36,076 bases of DNA from Folioceros fuciformis (GCA_049999805.1 JBNGIO010006246.1:46736-82811), one strand, 5' to 3'. Positions 8,744 through 22,118 are shown, counted from the first letter of the stretch. Made by a program: numbers and translations. The notes: generated by a model not told the origin, from the sequence alone.

Positions 8744-11700
8744 TTACGGCTTCCACAGCTTCATGGTGCTATCACCGCTGTATGTGACCAACAAGTTCCT
8801 ATGAGGATGATGTGTCACTCCGATTACGTCCTTGTCGTGTGCCTGCGCGTTCACATTGTGGAACTTCGTGTTATCATGCTGACGCCAAGTGTCAGCGCAT
8901 AAAATGACTTGCTGGACAAGGTACAGCACTGTAACCATTACTCACCTTCATCAAATGCTCCAGCTTCCCCGACTGGTGACTGAAGCAGTATATCATCCTG
9001 AACGCACAGAGGCCACATGTTTTAGCCAGGGGACGTACACTGGACAAGCAAGTCGGTCACAAGATTTATAACGTGGAACCTGTCTTCCCCGATGGAGTAA
9101 ATCCACTCTCCTTTTGGAGAAACGCATGCGCCAACAAAGTCTCCACCTTCCCGTTTTCCAGATGAGAAACTTTTGACCACCTGGGGAACCGAGGACAAGC
9201 GCCCGTCAGACTAGTGCACCAATACACAACTTCTTGCCTTAGCTCTGTTGCAACCATTTATGGGGGCCTAGGAGGATGGCAATTGAACAGAGGACCTGGC
9301 CTTGCATCGTCATCACGTAGATGGATGAGGCTCGGCTGCAAACTACAATCTGATCCATGTTCTTGGGCATCAGGTGTACTGAGTTGACCGTAGCCTCTCC
9401 ACCCTGTCAAAAGTCAGAGGTCAAGTTGACTCCACTTTCCCAGATTGTGTCACAGCACGAGCTACACAGTGAAGGGGAACATACACGCAATGGAGGAGGT
9501 GGTTTGAACGTTTGTAGACAATCTTGTCCCTTGACATCCCAAACCTGCAGAGCCAAGCACCTACGTGAGATCCACAGACAGCAAGACGCTTGAGGCATCC
9601 ATCTTCGCTCAGTGCTTACCTTTACTGTTCCATCACTGGAAGCTGTAATCACGCGGCTGCCATCGCCATTGAAAATGGCATCATTGACATACGAAGAGTG
9701 TCCTCGGAACTCCTTCAACATTTTCCCCGACTTCAGCCCATGTATCCTGCCATTCATTGTGAAGGATCAGAAGGGGAAAGCCGACACCTGAATATGGTAT
9801 TTGTCATGAACTTCCTGGACACGCACAGGATGTACTTGGGGTCCACATAAGGTATTCTCATGACCGAAACGCACCTTGCCGAACCATCGAATGATGCACT
9901 CAGCACCTGACTGCTGTCCCTTGAGAAGTTCACACTTGTCACGCCTTTCGCATGAGCACGCTCAAACCGCCTTAGGCACTGCCCAGTCCGTATTCGCCAA
10001 ACCTACACAGGTAAACAAAACAGTTGCATGCATGGATAAATAAAACTATGCAAGATGAGGATAACACAACAAACTGAGATATAAGCAGTACTTTTATTTT
10101 GCCATCCTGGGATCCTGAAGCAAGCATCTCAGAATCTCTGCTGAAGTTGACGCAAAGAACTGCATCATCATGCATCATAAAAGCATCCTGTGACAACCGA
10201 CGTCATCTTAATTGTAATCTTCGTTTGCGTATCTGCTGGATAAGACAGCAATTGGAGTTTAAAATCCCAATCAGTAGATACAAACATCAGCTTGATACTG
10301 GAGATCCTTTTTCAGCTTGCCACTGATGTAGTCCCAGACCTAAAAAAAATACGATGAAATTTTTGTCAAAAGACCAGGATGAATAGAAGAAAAAACCAAG
10401 TACACATGGATTGCTGGCAGTAAACGAGACAGACTATTCCCAATGGGCGTGAGTGGATTGGTCGTATCTACACACCTCAATGAAGCCATCCACTGAAGCT
10501 GACACCAAATACTGCCCATCTGGTGAGAACCTAGCACTTTCAGGGTGACTCTGTTTTCCAAACTGCAGGGAATATCAAGAAACAGTAGTCAGCCCGTTGG
10601 GCACAGGGGACCAGAATACATTTGAGCCTTAAATTCACACCCTGCATCCCACAAGTAAAATGCGACATACACAAGAGCATAACCACCTTAATCGTATGAC
10701 CAAGAACAGTAGGGTAAATTTCTTCTTCATCAGCTTTGATTGCCGCTGCCCCTTTAAAAAGATCAAACTGTGTTCCAGGGGGCAGCAGCCCTGGCACAAG
10801 GAATCGCACCGCATAAAAAGACTGGCCACATGCGCTGCCCAAGTAAGACGTGCCAGTCTTGTCACTGCCACAACTGCGAAACATGGACCCGGAAAAGATG
10901 TCACGCAATGCGACCTACCTTGATGTTGTTGCCACTTCAAGGCCTGGCCAATCAATGCCATCAGTCTTGACGGTGGAACGACAGTAACTTCCTGAGAAAG
11001 GGCTGAAAACCACGCATGACAAATCAGTGTATGCATCTTACACACAACTCGCCTTCAATACGTTGGTAGTGTCATGCAAGAAGTACCCTGTTCACAGAAA
11101 ATCAGACAACGCACTGGATGTCATCACCACAGAGAGTGCTCACCGTGGGCTATTTGAGCTCTACGCTTTTCCTTCGAGGAGTCTTGATATGCCTAAGCAA
11201 ACCGCAAGGTCAGTAGGCTTGCACAATCACCGTGTCATTCTTGAAATTCACTTAGGATTATTTTGGACGCGTCGATGAAAAAAACTTCAGGTGAAACCTA
11301 ACCCAAGCAGACTCCACAACCTGAACCCAATACGTCAACAGCAATGGAGGCAGCCTGGGGTTACCTCACGGGGATCGAAGTATGTTCTTGCTAGAAGATG
11401 TTCGAGCCGCAGGTAACGCTCAGGTTGCTCCTGCTTCATAAAGCCCATTGCCTGAGTCTGTCGTAGAATTGCCCTGGCAGTGTCGAGCTCCCGAAGCTCT
11501 ATCATCTCCAGCACAATCTACAAGGCGATTCAAACAAAAGTTTCTCTTCAGACTAGCTTCAAGCAATAATTTGGTCAAAGCACTTCCCATAGCCCATGAC
11601 GAAAACTCCAACCAAGTATAAATCTTCCCGACGATCCGATAAGCTTATCAATCCCATATTACATCCCCAACCTGCTCATATAGATCCTCCAGCTTCTTTC

Positions 11701-12036
11701 GTGGCAATTTGAGCTGTGCGACTTGCGGGAGAACCGCATCCCACCGACCATTGTTGATGTCAGCAACAAACGTCTCAAGACTGTCCACAGTATTCAGAGA
11801 TACTTGACACTCATTCTGCAAAGTCTGAAAAGTCTGGTGCAAAGAATTTTCCTTGAAAAACTGCAGCATAATCTTCACCACACTGCATTCGCCATGGGAC
11901 AGGCCACAGATTCGCGTTATGAGAGCTGTGATCTGCCAGTTTGTGCATCAGAACCTGCAATGCTGAATGAGCTCCTCGGCCACCTAGAATTACACGATTG
12001 AGCTTACTCTCGGGCCTCGATTTCCAGCGTGGACAT
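8744..12036 (-). CDS. SMU1: SMU1-type WD40 spliceosome protein, 16 exons
   Basis: Sixteen exons join in frame to 513 residues, the usual SMU1 length. Exons: 12036-12008, 11882-11672, 11517-11365, 11192-11144, 11002-10919, 10790-10687, 10562-10476, 10339-10286, 10187-10092, 10002-9875, 9746-9620, 9544-9485, 9403-9296, 9180-9080, 8997-8946, 8842-8744. All introns are GT-AG, 75-172 nt. The start reads [10 protein letters not shown], as in plant SMU1. Residues about 6-40 are the LisH motif and about 40-95 the CTLH ([24 protein letters not shown]). Then comes the conserved [20 protein letters not shown] linker, and WD40 blades fill about 210-513, ending HHPHRNLL...MKLWKP. SMU1 works with RED/IK in spliceosome activation and splice-site choice in the nucleus. 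All expected blocks are present, so the gene looks functional. It shares its promoter with SLX1. Confidence 0.95.
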
Positions 12037-12397
12037 GGCCACTGCCTTGGCGACGTGAGAGTGACTGCCCAACTGTGGGAGAACTCACGCCTTAGGATCC
12101 TGATTCCTGCGCTCCACTTCGCCTCGCACGATTCTCGATTTTTTCACTCCGCTCCAAAAACCCTTGAAGTTCAAACCCTACCGTAAACCAGAGACCCATA
12201 AGCGTTTAAACCCTTCCCGTCATGGAATGAACTCGGAACGGTGAACGGTCATATTTCCGGGACTGCTTTGTTGCAGTTTGGAGAAGTTCAATCTAGCACA
12301 AGCACCGGCAAATTTCGGCAGCAGCAATCTTCGTCTCCCTCGTCCTGTCGGCCATGTTTTGGATTCGTCAAGGAGGATTTCTGGCAGAAATGAACTG
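12037..12397. promoter_or_regulatory. Shared divergent promoter of SMU1 and SLX1
   Basis: Only 361 bases separate the two start codons, so both leaders and core promoters must fit here. There is no clear TATA box. A telo-box (AAACCCTA) sits at 12173-12180, with related aaaccctt words nearby; such boxes are common in promoters of plant housekeeping and cell-cycle genes. Transcription start sites cannot be placed from sequence. Confidence 0.6.
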
Positions 12398-13706
12398 ATG
12401 GAGGAGCCGGAGCGGGCCGGTGTGCCGGTGGAGGAGGAGGAAAGCCAGACTGGATTCTTCGCATGCTATCTGCTTTGTTCTGAGAATCCTCGCAGCAAGG
12501 GTCGAACGTACATCGGGTATGCTGGGAGCTGGAGGGAATTGTAAGTCGCTTACCTGCTTGACCGTAATTCTGACAGCAGGTGTTTGATGTGAAGCAGATT
12601 CACAGTAAATCCGCGCAGGCGCCTGAGGCAGCACAACGGTCAAGTCAAACAGGGAGCGTGGCTGACAAAGAAGAACCGGCCCTGGGACATGATTCTTTGC
12701 GTGCACGGTTTCCACACTCAGGTGGATGCATTACAGGTGAGTAGAGTGTGCCAAATTTTATCATGTTGTAGTCGGGGGTGCCTGAGCACGCTCTCCATGT
12801 TCATCCACCACTCTGTTCTGTTGCGTACTGGTGCACAGTTTGAATGGGCATGGCAGCATCCCCTCAAGTCTCTCGCGGTGAGGGAGGCAGCTGCCAAGAT
12901 ACAGATGAGGGGAATCCGTGGCAAGGTCCTTCTGCTTTTCACCATGCTCACATGTCGGAAATGGGAGAGGTAGGCAATGTTGCAGGCTTCCTTCTCGTTT
13001 TGGTGCTTGCACAAGTTTGTGCTGAAGGCTGAGCAAGCTCCATGTGCCTTGGCACACGTGCAGGATGCACCTGAATGTGCAGTTCTTCTCCACCAAGTAC
13101 GCGTACCTCCGAAACGGTTGCCCTCCTCTCGCACGCCAGATGCGAGTGTCTGTTGCCCCCATGGATGATCTCCCCTGTTACAGCAGTGCAGCACCGGAGT
13201 CAGATGAAATGGAGCTCTCAGCAGAAGAGGAGGATGCAACCAAGGAGCCAATCTCGGCTCCGGAGTCACCGCTAACACCGACAGCCCACGCAGCAGAGCC
13301 CCAGGGCATGTCCTCCCCGGAGATGATGCCGTCAGAGGAATCGAATTTGCCCTGCGGTACAAGGACTCCTCAATGCAGCAGTCAATGGTTGAGCAGACGT
13401 AGCTCTGCTCCAGATCCGCCACCAGCAACAGACCCCGAAAGCTTGCCCGTCCAAAAGCTGCCTCTCCAGGAATCGAACTGGATGGCTCCCACCGGCAAGA
13501 TCCATTGCAATGACAAATGGCAGCCCAAGCAACGGAGGAAAGTGCGTAAGGAGCCAGCATCGTTCTGCCCTCCGAGTTCTTCTGAGGTGATTGTCATTGA
13601 TGCTTCCCCTTTGCCAGCCCGCAGTGACAGGGAGGTAATTTGCATCGAGGCCTCTCCCCTTCCCGTGTGTAGGGAAGTAATAGTCATCGAGGACTCCCCT
13701 TGGTAG
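12398..13706 (+). CDS. SLX1: SLX1-type GIY-YIG structure-specific endonuclease, 4 exons
   Basis: Exons 12398-12516, 12598-12736, 12839-12969 and 13064-13706 (GT-AG introns of 81, 102 and 94 nt) join to 343 residues. The GIY-YIG nuclease fold is clear. ACYLL at 22-26 and TYIG at 37-40 are the signature. RRRLRQHNG at 46-54 carries the catalytic arginine, and FEWAWQHP from 87 carries the catalytic glutamate (E88). SLX1 with SLX4 cuts Holliday junctions and flaps in nuclear DNA repair. The strand FFSTKYAYLR and MDDLPCY follow as usual. The C-terminal ~180 residues are Ser/Pro/Glu-rich, and I see no Cys/His zinc-finger (RING) pattern of the kind found at the end of yeast and animal SLX1. Instead three tandem motifs occur: VIVIDAS (305), VICIEAS (321) and VIVIEDS (335). 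The start is the first in-frame ATG upstream of the domain. Confidence 0.9.
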
Positions 13707-14581
13707 CGTGCCTGGTGGGCTCTGACAAACCTGTGTGTCAGGAAGAGGGGAGTGGCATTTGTGTGGCCTCCTACGCGGAGCATGAGTTCCTCCGGCTGGG
13801 CAGGTGACTATTCTCAGTTGCTGCTGCTACAATTCTTGGGAGAAGACGCCTAAACCTCCAGTAGCCCCCCAAGGCACTGCGCAACCGCACCAGACAGCGT
13901 CTAACAGTAAACTTAGACATCCTCTCGAACATTATTCATCACAAATGCAGATAACCGTGGTGCTCCTGGTGGAACTCTGACAACGCCTTCGTCCCCTGTC
14001 TTCGTAATCCAACAACCGCCAGAATGCTAAAACGACTTGTCTTGCGAGTCCTGGGCGTCCTGATAGCTGAGTACGAAACATCCAAAGCATTAGGTTAGCG
14101 AAAATGCTCTACGACAAGTCGGGCGTGGCTTCGAAATTGAACGGGATTTAATCACCAATTTTTTAACTAAGTAGTATTAGTATCATGATTTTCTTTCAAA
14201 GAATGACATGGTCTACCTTGGCACACTCCCGATTTTTTTAATGTTCATACAATATTTTATTATCTTTAAAGATTATTTAAAATGTTTGAAGACTGCGCTA
14301 AAAATTAGCATCTTAAGCATTCAAACTTTCTGAAAGATACGGTTTAGTATTTTTAAATGCAAAAACTCATAGTTCGTGTCAACTTCTTCAAAAGAAAGGT
14401 TGAGTACATACATAATTCTATTCAAGCATGTAGACTTCATTCCTTTAAGAATCTCATCTACACTAAAATAAGAGTGGGTAACCTAAGGCCCACCACACAA
14501 AATCTAAACTAGTCACAATTCTCTCACTATGAGCCTACAATCAACTTTCTTACAGAAGAAATTAGGTTTTTTTTAACACAA
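13707..14581. other. Intergenic, AT-rich towards the gap
   Basis: No gene was seen. Near 14079 lies a single acatccaaagcattaggtt phrase resembling the unit repeated at 6190-6420. From about 14160 the sequence is AT-rich and leads into an assembly gap. Confidence 0.5.
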
Positions 14582-14681
14582 NNNNNNNNNNNNNNNNNNN
14601 NNNNNNNNNNNNNNNNNNNNNNNNNNNNNNNNNNNNNNNNNNNNNNNNNNNNNNNNNNNNNNNNNNNNNNNNNNNNNNNNN
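14582..14681. other. Assembly gap (100 N)
   Basis: A run of exactly 100 N, the usual placeholder for a gap of unknown size. It borders tandem repeats, so it probably hides more copies. Confidence 0.98.
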
Positions 14682-15080
14682 GTCCATATCACCTCTCCCA
14701 CCAAAAGCTTGAGTGAGAAGGAAACATGCAAGCTTCCTTCTTCAAGCTTTGTTACTTGAAAGGTCCTCAAACCCATCAAAGAAGAATCTTGAAGCCTAAG
14801 TTTTTTGGAAGTCCAAGGCCATGATATCTCTTGCTCACTAAAACATTTAAAAGGTCCTCAAAGTTCCTTCAAGTCCATATACCTCTCCTACCAAAAGCTT
14901 GAGTGAGAAAAAGCATGCATGGCCCTTAGGCATGCTTCCTCTTCTAGGAAGCTTTGTTATTTGAAAGGTCCTCAAACCCATACTAAAGACAAGGAAGAAA
15001 AATTTTGAAACTCAAGTTTCCTTGGAAGCCTGAGCATATGATATCTCTTGCTCACTGAAACACTTGAAAGTTCCTTAAAC
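14682..15080. repeat. Tandem repeat, unit about 191-200 bp, two copies next to the gap
   Basis: Unit one starts with gtccatat at 14682 and unit two with the same word at 14873. Both continue with acctctcc-accaaaagcttgagtgag, then agctttgtta-ttgaaaggtcctcaaaccca, then atgatatctcttgctcact and a tail of the type ttgaaagttcctt. The second copy carries a small insertion. Since copy one starts right at the N run, the array most likely extends into it. Confidence 0.85.
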
Positions 15081-15967
15081 CTCTGCGCACACCTAAACCA
15101 TAGGAAGTATACCAAGCTCGGACACCGACAGACCTACAGAGGAGAAGAAAGCTACTTCGTGCAAGAGCGATCACCGACGAACTGCCATGTCTTTTGTTCC
15201 CCTCTCTATGGGTAGAGAAGAAATATTAAGTTACAAATGAGAAGTTACAGTTGAAGATCGTGCAAACCGAAGGCCCAGCTGGACTAAGCTTGGGGTAGTT
15301 GGCACGATCAGGGACGAGTTGGAAATGTGCTACGTAGGGGACACTGCTTTCTCCAATCAGGAGGCGCAGATGAAAGCATCGGGGTTGAGGGATAATGTGG
15401 TTCGAACTGAGAGCCGTCTAACAAGACCCAAGCATCCTCGTGCAGGTCACACCTAATCACGCACAAATTCTTGCCAACTGAATCATCAGACTTGACTGAA
15501 CCTTCGACCGTGGCTTGTTGGGGGAAGGAGTTTGTCCAGTCGTGAGCCGGAGCGAGGCTGGCAAGCACTCACACAGGGAAATCTGAGCAAGAGAGGAAAA
15601 AACCAGATCAGGTCGAAGCAAGTAGGTGGGGAACAACCGCTCATCGACATGAAGAGAATAGGCATAACCGTGCGAATCAATGTGATGACATGCTTGGCGG
15701 AATGCAGTGAAGGGGGTGTTGGATTGTCTTATAAAAAAAAAGCAAGGAGCAAGAAGGAGGAGTTGGGAAATTCGTGAAGACAGATGTATGTATGTAGGCT
15801 TGAGGGGGCTTTACAATTGATCTTGGGCTCGGGCTCAGGCTTGGGCTTGCCTTGCCCTGCCTTGCCTTGCCTGCCCTTCCATGTTGCCGGCCTTGTATTG
15901 CCTTGCCTTGCCTCCATCTCGACTCTGGCTAACACTCTTGCGTTGTTGGGAGGATGTTGAGGACAGA
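15081..15967. other. Intergenic / 3' flank of the F-box gene, with a TTGCC-rich tract
   Basis: No recognisable gene. At about 15830-15912 there is a pyrimidine-biased run of ttgcc/ctgcc words (cttgccttgccctgccttgc), a degenerate pentanucleotide repeat that would lie in the 3' untranslated region of the F-box/kelch gene on the minus strand. Confidence 0.5.
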
Positions 15968-17239
15968 TCATGCATGAAGCACCTGCGAGCTGGATGGGTT
16001 GAAATCCGCAAAGAGCTTGGGGGCGTGGATGACTTCCCAGTCCACCTCGAAGACGCTTCCTCGGCTGCTGCCAGCATGGGCGGCATCCAGCAGCGTGCGC
16101 TTGACATGACCCACCAGGACATGGAGGCTGAAGGCCACGACGAAAAGCTTGCCGTTCATGGAGTTGACAGAAAAGGGGCGGCTCATGGGTGGAGGCAGAG
16201 GCGGACCCAAAACATTCTTCCAGGAATCACTCTCTTCCTCGTACACCTTGAGCTTGAAATGCTCCTCGTGGTCCGTGATAATGTAGAGATGGCCGTCCAG
16301 TACGACGCTGAGGCCGGTCCAGCCTTCTCGCATTCCCATCGTCATCCCCTCCCACCGGTTGAGCTTGGGATCGTAGACCTGGCCCCGGGGCGGCGAGAGG
16401 AAGGGCCAGGACCAGCCCTCCGTGAGATGCAGCTTCCCCTTGAGCACCGTGGCATCGAAGCGCGCCATGTTGGCCCCCATGTTGGCCACGGGCCGCCACT
16501 CGTCCTCCACGGGATCGTAGACTTCGGCCGAGCTGAGGCTGCAGTCGGTGCTGTTCCCGCCTGCCGCGTACACCCGCCCCTCGATCGTCCCGCTGGCGAA
16601 GAAGGATCGGGGAGTGGACATGGAGGAAACGCAGCTCCACCGGTTCCGGCAGAGCTCGTATTTCAGCACGCGGTCCATGGGGCAATCCATGTCGGACCGC
16701 ATTCCCCCGCACACCAGGAGCACGCCCTGCTCCGGGACCGAGGCGCATCCGAAGCCGGCCGGGCAAACCCTCTCCGTGCACGGCATGGCCGGTATCACAT
16801 GCCAGGATTGCATGCGCGGGTCCAGGGCCTGCCATTGAATCCTCCCCGTGCTCTTGTGGAAGGCGAAGACGAGCAGCCACTGCTCCGCCAGGCCTTGCGC
16901 CCGCCGTGCTAGGAAGTACTCCGACCGGGACAGAGTCCAATTCCACGACCGGCAAACTTCCCTGGCCGCTGCTCGGCATCCCAGCGGCACCCGCAGCAGG
17001 CAGCAGAGGGCCAGGTCGTCCGGCAGCCCTGGTATCAGCGGCTCCGAGAAGCATCCAGCATCGGGAGGAGCCTGACCAGCGGCAGGGGCATCGGCAGCGG
17101 CGTCGGCATCGGCAGCGGCAGGAGGATGTTGCTCCTTTGCTGCTGCTGTCATGGAGGCAGGCCTGTCTTCCGTGGCCGAAGGAGCGCTCAGGACAAGGCT
17201 GAGGAGGGAAAGAGAGGAGGACGATGGGAAAGGGAACAT
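15968..17239 (-). CDS. F-box/kelch-repeat protein, At1g30090-like, intronless
   Basis: A single open frame of 423 residues. Residues 1-64 are a Ser-rich then Ala/Asp-rich leader of low complexity. An F-box follows at about 67-113 (LIPGLPDDLALCCLLRVPLG, then REVCRSWNW). Kelch blades fill about 120-390, with the family's typical VCGGM, RSFFASGTIEGRVYAAGGNS, MREGWTGLSVVLDGHLYII and PMSRPFSVN. The C-terminus WEVIHAPKLFADFNPSSSQV matches the conserved end of the At1g30090 group, so the protein is complete. Such proteins are substrate receptors of SCF ubiquitin ligases: the F-box binds a SKP1-like adaptor and the propeller binds an unknown target. The start at 17239 is the first in-frame ATG; a second at 17152 (MTAAAKEQ) is also possible and would give about 394 residues, nearer to the Arabidopsis length. 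Confidence 0.93.
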   Translation of the reverse strand: MFPFPSSSSLSLLSLVLSAPSATEDRPASMTAAAKEQHPPAAADADAAADAPAAGQAPPDAGCFSEPLIPGLPDDLALCCLLRVPLGCRAAAREVCRSWNWTLSRSEYFLARRAQGLAEQWLLVFAFHKSTGRIQWQALDPRMQSWHVIPAMPCTERVCPAGFGCASVPEQGVLLVCGGMRSDMDCPMDRVLKYELCRNRWSCVSSMSTPRSFFASGTIEGRVYAAGGNSTDCSLSSAEVYDPVEDEWRPVANMGANMARFDATVLKGKLHLTEGWSWPFLSPPRGQVYDPKLNRWEGMTMGMREGWTGLSVVLDGHLYIITDHEEHFKLKVYEEESDSWKNVLGPPLPPPMSRPFSVNSMNGKLFVVAFSLHVLVGHVKRTLLDAAHAGSSRGSVFEVDWEVIHAPKLFADFNPSSSQVLHA

Positions 17240-17804
17240 CTACAGCCTGCAATCCCTGCACAGCAAGACAAGCCACATTCTCATTCTCCGTCTGTGTGCT
17301 CCAGATGATGCTGCTGCTGGTACTGCTGGGTTCAGCTCAGAGACGGAAGAGGCACACGCTGGGAGCATGCCAGGGTCGGCATCCGGCCCTGCCCAAACAC
17401 CCCAGACAGAGGAAGACGGAATGAGGAGGAAGAACCCAAAAAAACAGGAAGAAGACGCAGAGAGCAGGAAGCAGAGGTGGAGAAGTAAAAGGTGGCCAAC
17501 GGACTGACACGGAGATCGTATGTGGCAACGGAAGAGGGGACCGAGCCTGGATATAGCTCTGCCCTTGGCTTTGCTTGCCTTCCCTCCTAGTAGACAAATC
17601 GCTCTTGTCTGCACTCCTGATGGACCTTCCCGGCCTGTGCCTACGGTGGTAGCAGGAGCGGGCCTCTCTCTTGGAGCAAGGAGTCGTCTGCACACTCTCT
17701 GGAGAAAGAAAGCGTGTCCGTCATCTCGTTTTCTGGATGTGCGTGTAACAGAGAGAGCATGGGGAAACCGAAGATGGCGGGGTGAAGGTGGGGCAGTGAG
17801 AGCT
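17240..17804. other. Upstream region of the F-box/kelch gene
   Basis: Contains the leader and promoter of the minus-strand F-box gene. Open frames exist on both strands, but they have biased, low-complexity composition and match nothing I recognise. It ends at a gap. Confidence 0.4.
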
Positions 17805-17904
17805 NNNNNNNNNNNNNNNNNNNNNNNNNNNNNNNNNNNNNNNNNNNNNNNNNNNNNNNNNNNNNNNNNNNNNNNNNNNNNNNNNNNNNNNNNNNNNNNN
17901 NNNN
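17805..17904. other. Assembly gap (100 N)
   Basis: A run of exactly 100 N, a gap of unknown true size. Confidence 0.98.
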
Positions 17905-19936
<2,032 letters not shown>

Positions 19937-22118
19937 TCAGGACCTGTCAAAGGTGACACCAGCCTTCTGTGCATCCAAGGAGATTCTCGCTGCATCCAGC
20001 ATGTTGCCTGAACCCTTGAATGCGTTGTACAGCAGCTTGTAGGTGATGGCATCTGGCTTGCATTTCGACTCCTGCATCCTCGCGTACGTCTGCTCGGCCT
20101 GATGGAATACATCACCCCACTAAGATGCACGTACACCGACCGACACGGCCCAGTGCAGAGTATTCTGGACGTGACCAGAGACACTGGACACACAACGCAC
20201 ACCCAAGCAACAAGTGGGGGGAGGCACTGCACTGGGTTCAGGGTACGCACCGTGGTTCGTCGGCCAGCTTTGATGTACATGCCGATGAGGGTGTTGAAGG
20301 TGGAGGCAGTAGGCTTGTGACCTGAGGCTTCCATCAGTCTGCATATTCGTTCCGCCTCCACCGTGTTCTTCTGGTTGGCATAGGCATGCATGAGGGAGTT
20401 GTATATTGCTGGTTGCGCCTTGCACCCACTGTTCACCATTGAGCTGCATCCAATACACAACGCCAGCAGCAGCAGCAGCGGAGTCAAGACTAGTCTGACA
20501 CCCATGCAGCAGCAGCAGGATCTCTGGCCGTTCTGCACATGCATCCAAAAAATCGGAAGAGGGACCGGACCGAACCGAAATATCTTCTCTGCATTCGCAA
20601 GCTGTCCGGATTGACAGTACCCGTTGATGACCACGGCATAGGCTATAGAATCGGGCTCTGTACCTCCGTTTCTCATCTCCACTAAGATGTACTCAGAAAT
20701 TTCTGTTTGTCCACAACGGGCATAAGCTTCCATGAGTGACGTGTAAGTAATCGCGGAGGCTTCACAACCTGCAGGAGGGAGACGACGTGAGTGAGATGAA
20801 CCTGGCGAGTATCAACCAAAGCGAACACGAGCAGTTCTTACCACCAGACCTTGCAAGTCCAGGAGGGTACATACCGGTCTCCTGCATTTTCTCAAACACC
20901 TTGCGAGCTTTATCTGGTGCACCAGCTTTGCTGTAAGCATTGATTAACGCATTGAAAGTTACCATGGTTGGCTCCACTCCATCCTTTTCCATTTGTCCCA
21001 GAATGCCATCACACTGTTCATGTCTCCCTGCTTTGACATAGGCATTCACCAGAATTGAGTAAGGGATGTCATCTGTTATCGCCCCAGCTTGTAAACCCTT
21101 CCTACAATGGTTATTCACAGATCGGTCAGTTCCGCAAAAACCCATCTGTCAACCCTATGCACATAAACTCCCAGACCAGCAGGGGGAAACAATCGAGCTC
21201 CCTACCTCAGAACGCTCTCTGCCCCCTCCCAAAGGCCTTGGTACACATAGCCGTGCATCAGGGATGTATATGTGATAGTATCAGGTAGCAAGCCTTGCTT
21301 CAGCATGAAGTCAAAGACAGCTTCGGCATCTTCCAACATGCCTTCTCTTCCAAAAAGAGTGATGGTTTCCGTGCACAACCTCACATCTGGCTTGCACCTG
21401 CACGCTCTCAGCAACTTGTTTCATAAGTCTACACCATCGGACAGAAAATAACCAAGCCACCCTGATGTAGATAATCCAGGTGGACATCAACTCCCTAATC
21501 TCAAGCTTGCAACACTGTTCAATATTCTAACCCTCGTCGTTACCTGCTCATCATGAGCTGCCTCCACACCTCCTTCATCCTGTCGAAATTTTTTAGCTTG
21601 CCATATCCACGAAGAAGGGCAGTGTAGGAGATGACATCAGGTTCATGCCCTCCTTCCTGCAACTCCTCGAAGATCCGCAACGCATCACCCATTCGGCCTT
21701 CACTGCCATCACGTCAAGCCCACCCAGCTTAACTCCTCAAGCAGGCAACCCAACCACCATTATATCATATTTCCAGACATATACCTGGCAAGTTTATGCA
21801 ATGCTATGTTGTACTCTTTCAAGTCCTTCCGAGCATAGGAAAGGGCCAATTCTGCGGACGGCTTACAATCCGTCACTCTCACCGCTGCCCAAAGTCGCAC
21901 ACCCTACACCCATCACATAAACACAGCACACTCTCACCAGTTTTGCTGATAGATGCAGCCACCAAGTGGCCAGCAGGTTCCAAAAGGGGCGACGGCGATT
22001 TCTTCGAAACTACCGGGCATGACCTTCTACTGCTCTGCTGAAGGCCATTGCGGCAGGCGGCTCTCACAGTATCTGTGAGCAAAGCCCCTTGGGCTACTAA
22101 GCAGGCTGCCAGTGCCAT
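19937..22118 (-). CDS. P-class pentatricopeptide repeat (PPR) protein, about 8 exons
   Basis: Well-supported exons are 21702-21544, 21397-21206, 21101-20875, 20768-20576, 20443-20251 and 20098-19937, joined by GT-AG introns in consistent phase. They encode back-to-back 35-residue PPR units: PDVISYTALLRGYGK, PDTITYTSLMHGYVY, PTMVTFNALINAYSK, PDSIAYAVVINGYC, PTASTFNTLIGMYIK, PDAITYKLLYNAF. The protein ends ...VTFDRS. There is no E or DYW tail, so it is P-class. Such proteins bind organelle RNA for processing, stabilisation or translation. The 5' end is less certain. The first ATG (22118) gives MALAACLVAQ and a basic Ser/Arg-rich stretch that looks like a plastid or mitochondrial transit peptide. 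Joining it to the next exon (ending at 21785) needs either a 53-nt intron (21937-21885, strong donor) or a 110-nt intron (22013-21904, weaker donor). The product is 468 or 449 residues. Confidence 0.88.

Noticed and set aside
13460-13500. tRNA-like T-loop word (ggaatcgaactgg) in the SLX1 tail
   Set aside because: No acceptor or anticodon stems around it, and it lies inside an intact coding exon.
12718-13560. 280-codon minus-strand open frame opposite SLX1
   Set aside because: It overlaps conserved SLX1 exons and their introns and shows no recognisable domain; antisense shadow.
15881-17276. Plus-strand and second minus-strand long frames over the F-box gene
   Set aside because: Only the 15968-17239 minus frame contains the F-box and kelch motifs; the others mirror its codons.
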